Assembly: GCF_022819385.1 (NCBI RefSeq)
Contig: NZ_CP089290.1
Coordinates: 310,001 to 374,000 of the forward strand
Source: Candidatus Nanosynbacter sp. HMT-352
GTDB lineage: Bacteria; Patescibacteriota; Saccharimonadia; Saccharimonadales; Saccharimonadaceae
Reading direction: 5' to 3'
Length of the DNA: 64,000 nt
The notes under the pieces were generated by a model. The model was given only the letters and a program-made list of their open reading frames with translations. It had not been told where the DNA came from and made no database searches. The first letter of the stretch is position 1, and each line of letters starts with the position of its first letter. The position numbers and the translations under genes were made by a program. Positions 58,213 to 64,000 of the stretch are shown here, piece after piece.

Positions 58213-58554
58213 ATGACAAACACCACCACATTTACTTCACGACGTTCACACGGTCAATTGCGCCGAAATCAGAATTCTACACGTTTTCAGTCTCAGGTCA
58301 AACTTGGTCCTGTTGCTCATACAGTGCTAGTTGCATTGATGATTACAGTACTGGGCTTGATTTATCTTACTCAGGCAACCAGGCTTACGGCTTACGGCTA
58401 TGAAGCTCAGAGTCTGGACACAAAAATTACCGAACTAAGCGCAAAAAAGTCAGAATTGGAAGTACAGAATGCACGCTTGACGGCGTTAGAGAAGGCGAAG
58501 AATAGCAATGTCGCTTCAGCTATGACTACAACTGAAACGCATTACGCACAATAG
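58213..58554 (+). CDS. ftsL: FtsL/DivIC-like division protein
   Basis: A 113-residue bitopic protein: basic cytoplasmic N-terminus (1-33), one membrane helix (about 37-56, VLVALMITVLGLIYLT), then a short coiled coil (YEAQSLDTKITELSAKKSELEVQNARL). This size, topology and position between rsmH and ftsI is that of FtsL, which bridges FtsB/FtsQ and FtsWI. Sequence identity in this family is always low, so the call rests on context. No strong ribosome site is seen. Confidence 0.8.
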   Translation: MTNTTTFTSRRSHGQLRRNQNSTRFQSQVKLGPVAHTVLVALMITVLGLIYLTQATRLTAYGYEAQSLDTKITELSAKKSELEVQNARLTALEKAKNSNVASAMTTTETHYAQ

Positions 58555-58563
58555 TGATATAAT
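58555..58563 (+). promoter_or_regulatory. ftsI -10 box
   Basis: TGA-TATAAT with TATAAT at 58558-58563, directly after the ftsL stop; ATG 58576 follows after 12 bases. Confidence 0.55.
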
Positions 58564-58575
58564 AGGATAAGCAAT

Positions 58576-60321
58576 ATGCAGCGGCTTATTCGTTCAAGAA
58601 CTGGTTGGTTAGCCATCGCTTTACTGGTAGTGATGGCGGCTTTTGTGTTGCGATTATTTCAATTGCAGATTTTGCAATATGGCAAATATACGGAATTAGC
58701 GCGAGCGAGTCAGCAGCGTCAATTTATCATTCCTGCGGAGCGCGGGAAAATTTATATGATGGACGGGAAAACGCCAGTTCCTGTGGTGCTTAATCAGACG
58801 GTTTATACGGTGATTGCGGATCCGCAGTCGATTGACGATAAAGAGCGGAGTCAGCTTGTTGATAGTTTGAGGGAAATTGCTGGTGGCGAAATGACGGAAA
58901 ATGTATCTGAACGGCTCAATAATAAAAAGTCACGCTATGAAGTTTTGGCGAAGAATATCACCAGAACTCAAGCGGAAAAATTGAAAAAGAAAAACTTTGC
59001 GGGCGTGCTATATCAACAAAGTTCTATTCGAAATTATCCTGAGGGCGAACTGGGCGCACACGTGCTTGGATTTGTGAATGCGGCTGGCGAAGGTCAATAT
59101 GGCATCGAAGGCTCTTTGAATAAGCAGCTTAAGGGTCGGGACGGACTATTACAATCTGTAACTGACGTGAGGAATATACCTTTGACGGTCGGAAAAAATA
59201 ATATGCGAATCGAGGCGAAATCTGGTGACAATTTAGCACTGACGGTGGATAGGAATATCCAAAGCCAGACTGAATTGGCGTTGAAAAAGGGAGTCGAAGC
59301 AGCTGGCGCCACCGAGGGAAGTGTGATTGTTATGAATCCGAAAAACGGTCAAGTTCTGGCAATGGCGAATTATCCGACTTATAATCCGGCGGATTTTGCC
59401 AAGCAGAAAAATGGGTCGGTGTTTGTAGACAGCGCGTCGATGGTGCCATTTGAGCCGGGATCGATTATCAAATCCTTTAGCTTTGCCACGGCAATTGATA
59501 AGGGCGTTGTATCACCGTCTACAACTTATAATAATACCGATTGTATAAAGGTTGCCGACCGCACGATGTGTAATGTCTTGAGAGGTTTGGGCGGTCCAAT
59601 GACGATTCAGGGGGCATTCAATAACTCGCTCAACGTCGGTACGATTACCGCGATTCGAAAATTAGGAAATGGCTCTCAGATTAATTTGCCGGCTCGCCAG
59701 ACTTTGTATGAATATTATCACGATAAATTTGGCTTTGGCGCTAAAACTGGAATTGAGCTGGGCGAGGCTTCGGGCTATATTTATCCGCCAGATAGCGCTG
59801 AAGGAAATGAGGTTCGTTATTCGGCTATGACTTACGGACAAAGTATGAACTTGACTATGGTTCAAGTCGCGGCTGGATTTTCATCGCTGGTTAACGGCGG
59901 TCAATATTACAAACCAACCATTCTCGTTGGTACAATTGACGAATCTGGCAATTTGAAATCGTCGGAAAATAAAGTCATTCGCCAAACCGTAAGCGGCGGT
60001 ACGTCATCGCAGATGCGAACGATGCTAACGACGGCGCGCCGATCTTCATTCTTGTCAAAGAGCGACAAGTCTGGCTATGAAATTGGTGGAAAAACTGGTA
60101 CTTCTGAAGCGGTGGTTAATGGCGCTTACACTCAAAAGGAAACGATTGCTACATATATTGGTTATGGCGGTGGAAAAAATGGCACCGAATATGTCATAAT
60201 GGTACGTGTAGCGGCTCCAGGCAAGGGGATTAATTTGCAGGGAAATCTTCATGCCGGACCAATTTTTACAGATATATCCAACTGGATGATTGATTATATG
60301 AAAATAGCACCAAAGGAATAA
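58576..60321 (+). CDS. ftsI: Division transpeptidase FtsI (class B PBP)
   Basis: Septal peptidoglycan transpeptidase. 581 residues: one N-terminal membrane helix (about 13-31), a pedestal domain, and the transpeptidase domain with the three active-site motifs S296-I-I-K299, S351-L-N353 and K506-T-G508. The PASTA domains of some Gram-positive PBPs are absent. It works with FtsW two genes on; mraY follows after two bases. Confidence 0.95.
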   Translation: MQRLIRSRTGWLAIALLVVMAAFVLRLFQLQILQYGKYTELARASQQRQFIIPAERGKIYMMDGKTPVPVVLNQTVYTVIADPQSIDDKERSQLVDSLREIAGGEMTENVSERLNNKKSRYEVLAKNITRTQAEKLKKKNFAGVLYQQSSIRNYPEGELGAHVLGFVNAAGEGQYGIEGSLNKQLKGRDGLLQSVTDVRNIPLTVGKNNMRIEAKSGDNLALTVDRNIQSQTELALKKGVEAAGATEGSVIVMNPKNGQVLAMANYPTYNPADFAKQKNGSVFVDSASMVPFEPGSIIKSFSFATAIDKGVVSPSTTYNNTDCIKVADRTMCNVLRGLGGPMTIQGAFNNSLNVGTITAIRKLGNGSQINLPARQTLYEYYHDKFGFGAKTGIELGEASGYIYPPDSAEGNEVRYSAMTYGQSMNLTMVQVAAGFSSLVNGGQYYKPTILVGTIDESGNLKSSENKVIRQTVSGGTSSQMRTMLTTARRSSFLSKSDKSGYEIGGKTGTSEAVVNGAYTQKETIATYIGYGGGKNGTEYVIMVRVAAPGKGINLQGNLHAGPIFTDISNWMIDYMKIAPKE

Positions 60322-60323
60322 AT

Positions 60324-61361
60324 ATGGGAATAGCTTTACAAACAATGACCAATGAATTGACGCACGTATTTTTGCTGAGTGTCGGCGCGTTTTTGCTAGC
60401 GATGTTTTTAACGCCAATTTATACGTTTTTCGCTTATCGATATCGCTTCTGGAAGCGCCAAAGGTCGGAAAGCACTGATGGGAAAAAGCTAAAGGTTTTT
60501 GCCAAATTCCAAGCGGCAAAATTGCGGCGAAACATCCCGACGATGGCTGGGGTGATTGGTGTAATTTCAATTTTCGTGGTGACGATTTTCTTCAATTTAG
60601 ACCGAGCGCAGACCTGGCTTCCTCTGGCGGCGTTGGTTGGTGGCGGAATTGTCGGGCTGATTGACGATATCATCAATCTGCGTGGTTTGGGCGGCGGCGC
60701 GGCTGGGCTTCGTAGCCCAGTGAAGTTTGCGCTGATTACGCTGATTGGCGTGGTGCTTGGTTGGTTTTTCTTTGCCAAATTGGGCGTGGCGAGTTTCCAT
60801 GTGCCGTTTGTGGGCGAGGTGAATATTGGTTGGTTGATAGTTCCGCTGTTTGCATTTGCGGTGGTGGCTACCGGTAACGCTGTTAATATTTCTGACGGAA
60901 TGGATGGGCTGGCAGGCGGGCTGCTTGGCATTAGCTTTGGGGCGTTTGGTGTGATTGCTTTATTACAACAACATGTTATATTGGCGGGATTCTGCTTTAC
61001 TGTTGTTGGTGTACTTTTGAGCTATTTGTGGTTCAATATTTATCCAGCTCGATTCTTCATGGGCGATGTTGGAAGTTTCGCTTATGGCGCGTGTTTGGGC
61101 GTTGTGGCAATGCTGACCGACTCTCTACTCCTACTTCCTGTGATTGGCTTGTTGTTTGTAATTGAGGCGGGATCAAGCTTGACCCAAATCGTCAGCAAGA
61201 AGCTGTTTAAGAGAAAGATTTTCTTGTCTGCGCCGATTCATCATCACTTGGAGGCGATTGGTTGGCCAGAAACTAAGGTGACGATGCGTTTTTGGGTTAT
61301 TGGCTGCGTGATGGCGTTTATCGGCGTGATGCTGGCGCTTGCTGGAGGTCATATTGCGTAA
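60324..61361 (+). CDS. mraY: Phospho-N-acetylmuramoyl-pentapeptide transferase MraY
   Basis: Makes lipid I from UDP-MurNAc-pentapeptide and undecaprenyl phosphate. 345 residues and about ten helices. Motifs GLIDDIINLRG, GNAVNISDGMDGLAGG, ARFFMGDVGSFAYG and APIHHHLEAIGWPE supply the metal-binding aspartates and the His cluster. murE and murF, which usually lie between ftsI and mraY, are missing here. Confidence 0.96.
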   Translation: MGIALQTMTNELTHVFLLSVGAFLLAMFLTPIYTFFAYRYRFWKRQRSESTDGKKLKVFAKFQAAKLRRNIPTMAGVIGVISIFVVTIFFNLDRAQTWLPLAALVGGGIVGLIDDIINLRGLGGGAAGLRSPVKFALITLIGVVLGWFFFAKLGVASFHVPFVGEVNIGWLIVPLFAFAVVATGNAVNISDGMDGLAGGLLGISFGAFGVIALLQQHVILAGFCFTVVGVLLSYLWFNIYPARFFMGDVGSFAYGACLGVVAMLTDSLLLLPVIGLLFVIEAGSSLTQIVSKKLFKRKIFLSAPIHHHLEAIGWPETKVTMRFWVIGCVMAFIGVMLALAGGHIA

Positions 61362-62646
61362 TTCGGTCGCCAAAAATCGTCAATCTATAGCTCAGCCGGT
61401 TCGAAGCCATCGACCGATGTATCAGATTGTGCTTTATATGGGGCTTTTGTTGCTACTTGGGCTGATTGTTATGTATGCGCTGGGGCCGCAACGCGCCAAC
61501 GTGATGAATTATGCTTACGGCACGAATTATAGCGATACGTATTTCTTTGGCAAGCAGCTGACGAGCGTATTTATTGCCGTCGTGGCTTTTTCTGCGTTTT
61601 ACTTTACGCCGTACAAATGGTTTATTGGCGAGAGATCGAAGTATATTCTCTACGCTGGATTTGCGCTATGCATTTTACTATTTCTCTCGGGCGCGGTACT
61701 TCATTTGTCGTTTGCGCAAGAAACTAACGGTGCGTATCGATGGTTCCAATTGGGCGTACTGGGAAGTTTCCAGCCATCAGAATTGCTCAAATATGGCGTG
61801 CTATTATTTTTGGCGGGATTTTTAGGGCGGCGGTCGCAACAGGAAAAATTGAACGACATCCAAGAAACTATCATTCCGCTGGGCATTATTTCCGGCTTGT
61901 CGCTGCTGATGATTGTGTTTTTGCAAAAAGACTTGGGAACGGGAATTTCGTTGATAGCGATTATTTTATCAATGATTTTGGTGGCTGGAATTGATTGGAA
62001 GATTTTCAAGAAGATTCTGGCAATTGTTGCGCTTTGTGGTTTGGTGATGATTTTTACGTCGCCGCACCGAATCGAGCGCGTGATGACTTTCGTGCAAGGC
62101 GATAGTCACAAAGGGACGAGCAGTCAGGAGAATAAGAATTATCACATCCAGCAGGCCAGGATTGCGATTGGTTCTGGCGGGCTTCTGGGGCTTGGAATTG
62201 GTAAAAGCGTTCAGGCGACAGGATATCTTCCAGAGGCGACTAACGACTCAATTTTTGCCGTCATGGGAGAAACGTTTGGCTTTGTCGGCTTAATGGCTAT
62301 ATTGGCGCTATTTACGGCATTATTATTGTCGATTTTGCATGTAGCCGCGAGACTTCCGAACGTGACGTTGCGGCTAATTGTGGCGGGAATTTTTGGCTGG
62401 ATTGCTTCTCACGTGATACTGAATATCGCCGCAATGACAGGGTTGGCGCCGCTTACCGGAATTCCATTGCCATTATTAAGTTATGGCGGTACAAGTATGT
62501 TATTTATCGCGGCAGCACTCGGTTTAGTTTTTCAAATTTCCAAATATACGTCACATAAAGCATTAGAGGAGGGTGAAAGTGGCCAAGATCTTAGCGGTCG
62601 GCGGCGGCTCAGGCGGACACGTTACGCCAGTGGTAGCCGTATTTAG
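61354..62646 (+). CDS. ftsW: Division SEDS glycosyltransferase FtsW
   Basis: Lipid II polymerase of the divisome. TTG 61354 is chosen because GGAGG lies five bases upstream, inside the end of mraY; it gives 430 residues with about ten helices. SEDS motifs: RWFQLGVLGSFQPSELLKYG, QKDLGTGISLIAI, and PLTGIPLPLLSYGGTSMLFIAAALG. The basic C-terminal tail (about 23 residues) is encoded entirely within murG, a 68-base overlap. Confidence 0.94.
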   Translation: MRNSVAKNRQSIAQPVRSHRPMYQIVLYMGLLLLLGLIVMYALGPQRANVMNYAYGTNYSDTYFFGKQLTSVFIAVVAFSAFYFTPYKWFIGERSKYILYAGFALCILLFLSGAVLHLSFAQETNGAYRWFQLGVLGSFQPSELLKYGVLLFLAGFLGRRSQQEKLNDIQETIIPLGIISGLSLLMIVFLQKDLGTGISLIAIILSMILVAGIDWKIFKKILAIVALCGLVMIFTSPHRIERVMTFVQGDSHKGTSSQENKNYHIQQARIAIGSGGLLGLGIGKSVQATGYLPEATNDSIFAVMGETFGFVGLMAILALFTALLLSILHVAARLPNVTLRLIVAGIFGWIASHVILNIAAMTGLAPLTGIPLPLLSYGGTSMLFIAAALGLVFQISKYTSHKALEEGESGQDLSGRRRLRRTRYASGSRI

Positions 62647-63742
62647 AGAATTACAGAAAACTGGTGATCACGAGCTTCGTTTTTGGTGCGATAAAAAATT
62701 TGGCGCCAGCGCGCGCGGTATTTTTGCTAAGTTCGATGAAAATATTCCGGTCGATTTGATTATTGCTGGAAAATTGCGTCGATATCACGGAAAAAGCATC
62801 TCATTTCATCTGCATCCGTCAATTCTATTTCCAAATTTGCGCGACGGTTTTAAGGTGATGATTGGATTTTTCCAGAGTTTATTTAAGCTTATGAAGTGGC
62901 GTCCAGACGTTATTTTTATTAAGGGCGGATATGTTTGTCTGCCGGTTGGCTATGCGGCTCGGCTATTAAGAATTCCGTTGGTTTTGCATGATTCTGACGC
63001 GCATCCAGGTTTGACGAATCGCTTGCTGAGCCCCTTCGCAAAAGCTATCGCCACGGGCGCGCCGCTTGAATATTACAATTATCCACCAGAAAAAGCTTCA
63101 TATGTTGGCATTCCAGTTGCGCCAGAATTCCATCCATATTCTGAGGCTGAGAGGAAAGAATTGAAGGAAAAATTAGGCTTTAATGTCAATAAACCGCTAG
63201 TTGTTATTACTGGCGGTGGACTCGGAGCCGGGCGAATTAATTCCGCGATTGTAGCAATTAGGGAAAATCTGCTTGCTGAGGCTTCGGTATTTTTGATATC
63301 GGGAAATCAGCAATATGAAGAAATTCTCGAGCAAACCGACGAGCGAGAAGGCTGGCGATTGCAGGCGTTTGTTCACAACGGAATGGCGGAAGTTTTGGCG
63401 GCGGCGGATATAGTCGTGACCAGGGCAGGGGCGACCACTCTTCTGGAATTGGCGGCGCTACATAAACCGACAATCATCATCCCTAATGGTCATTTGACGG
63501 GCGGGCATCAATTGAAAAACGCTAAGGTTTATCAGGACGCATTGGCGGCGTTGATAGTTTCCGAAGATGAGTTGGATAAGGACAACCAAATCTTGGCACG
63601 AAAAATAATTGGCGTATTAAAATCTCAGAAAATTCTTAAAGGTTTGGGCGATAACTTCGGTAAATTTGCCAAGCCAAACGCGGCTAAAGATATGGCGAAG
63701 ATTATTCTTACTACGGTGCGAAGGCAGGGTAGGCGAAAGTGA
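62579..63742 (+). CDS. murG: UDP-GlcNAc:lipid I GlcNAc transferase MurG
   Basis: Completes lipid II on the inner face of the membrane. GTG 62579 has GGAGG (62568-62572) six bases upstream; the in-frame GTG 62573 directly touches it and is unlikely. 387 residues: the N-terminal GGGSGGHVTPVVAVFREL, and the donor-binding ADIVVTRAGATTLLELAALHKPTIIIP. murC, often next, is absent. Confidence 0.95.
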   Translation: MAKILAVGGGSGGHVTPVVAVFRELQKTGDHELRFWCDKKFGASARGIFAKFDENIPVDLIIAGKLRRYHGKSISFHLHPSILFPNLRDGFKVMIGFFQSLFKLMKWRPDVIFIKGGYVCLPVGYAARLLRIPLVLHDSDAHPGLTNRLLSPFAKAIATGAPLEYYNYPPEKASYVGIPVAPEFHPYSEAERKELKEKLGFNVNKPLVVITGGGLGAGRINSAIVAIRENLLAEASVFLISGNQQYEEILEQTDEREGWRLQAFVHNGMAEVLAAADIVVTRAGATTLLELAALHKPTIIIPNGHLTGGHQLKNAKVYQDALAALIVSEDELDKDNQILARKIIGVLKSQKILKGLGDNFGKFAKPNAAKDMAKIILTTVRRQGRRK

Positions 63743-64000
63743 AATTCCCCTTCTCTAAGAAAAAGTCGGACGAGAATCTGAGTCGTCGAGAAATCGCGGC
63801 GCGTCGTCGAACCGAGAATTACGATGATTTGCCCGCCCAATCGTATCGTCGGAACAGGACGCTTAATAGCCGCCAAACGTCCTCTCCTTTGGAGACTTCT
63901 GAGAGGCTCGAGACTCACGAATTGGTGAAAAAACGTCGCCGTGTAATGCGGAAAATGCTTGCGACTGCGGTGAGTTTGCTTGTTGTGATATTTCTTTTGT
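63739..64000 (+). CDS. ftsQ: FtsQ/DivIB-like protein, N-terminal part
   Basis: A frame starting at GTG 63739 (GTGA overlap with murG) runs off the right edge. The visible 87 residues are a long, very basic and Ser/Arg-rich cytoplasmic region followed by a membrane helix starting near residue 75 (MLATAVSLLVVIFLL). Position after murG and this topology are those of FtsQ/DivIB; the POTRA domain lies outside the window. Confidence 0.7.
   Translation, partial: MKFPFSKKKSDENLSRREIAARRRTENYDDLPAQSYRRNRTLNSRQTSSPLETSERLETHELVKKRRRVMRKMLATAVSLLVVIFLL

Noticed and set aside
60055-60570. 171-codon antisense frame across ftsI/mraY
   Set aside because: Spans two well-supported genes on the other strand with no own signals.

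Overview
The window looks like one contiguous stretch of a small, compact, moderately AT-rich bacterial chromosome, most likely from the candidate phyla radiation (Patescibacteria), with Candidatus Saccharibacteria (TM7) the best guess. Support: very short intergenic gaps, a peptidoglycan/division cluster stripped of several mur genes, an frr-uppS-rseP-proS block from which cdsA, dxr and pyrH are missing, a short EF-Ts, an alpha2-type glycyl-tRNA synthetase, an archaeal-looking tRNA guanine-N2 methyltransferase, and many small acidic proteins I cannot assign. Both release factors (prfA, prfB) are present and UGA is used as a normal stop, so this is not one of the UGA-recoded lineages. No tRNA, rRNA, IS element, prophage or CRISPR array was seen. 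The taxonomic placement is inference.

Layout. 1-3.9 kb: termination/translation genes (prmC, prfA, L31) mixed with solo hypotheticals. 4-12.6 kb: rpsB-tsf, recF, then an operon frr-NTase-uppS-rseP-CPBP protease-proS. 12.7-18.3 kb: greA, lysS, a DUF2207 membrane protein, a CNNM/CBS transporter. 18.3-22 kb: an ABC exporter with PadR regulator and PspC/HAAS membrane protein, apparently one autoregulated operon. 22-24.3 kb: uppP and a collagen-like surface protein. 24.3-31.9 kb: serS, hpf, secA, M16 peptidase, murD, hpt. 31.9-37.5 kb: prfB, ftsEX, a PcsB-like CHAP hydrolase, a CtpA protease and a lone receiver. 37.6-46.9 kb: a repeat-bearing hypothetical, rpmA, a TrmG10-like enzyme, xseAB, a histidine kinase/receiver pair, recO, glyS. 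46.9-56.1 kb: an accessory-looking stretch with an Abi-C-like protein, Nudix, SDR, YvcK, a divergent RelA/SpoT-like protein, RNase HI, a DUF4868 (KwaB-like) protein coupled to a Pif1-like helicase, and a membrane metallopeptidase. 56.1-64 kb: mraZ, rsmH, a tiny ORF, ftsL, ftsI, mraY, ftsW, murG and the start of ftsQ.

The strongest global pattern is promoter architecture. For roughly 26 genes, on both strands, a TATAAT-like -10 box, usually extended (TGn before it), ends 6-10 bases before the start codon with no Shine-Dalgarno, as expected for leaderless mRNAs. Genes inside operons instead carry AGGAGG-type ribosome sites. In four places a leaderless mini-ORF precedes a main gene.

Functionally the window is dominated by envelope growth (lipid carrier synthesis and recycling, lipid II synthesis, division, FtsEX-controlled hydrolysis), translation and recombination. 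The most interesting accessory candidates are the RelA/SpoT-like protein, the KwaB-like/helicase pair and the PadR-controlled envelope module.
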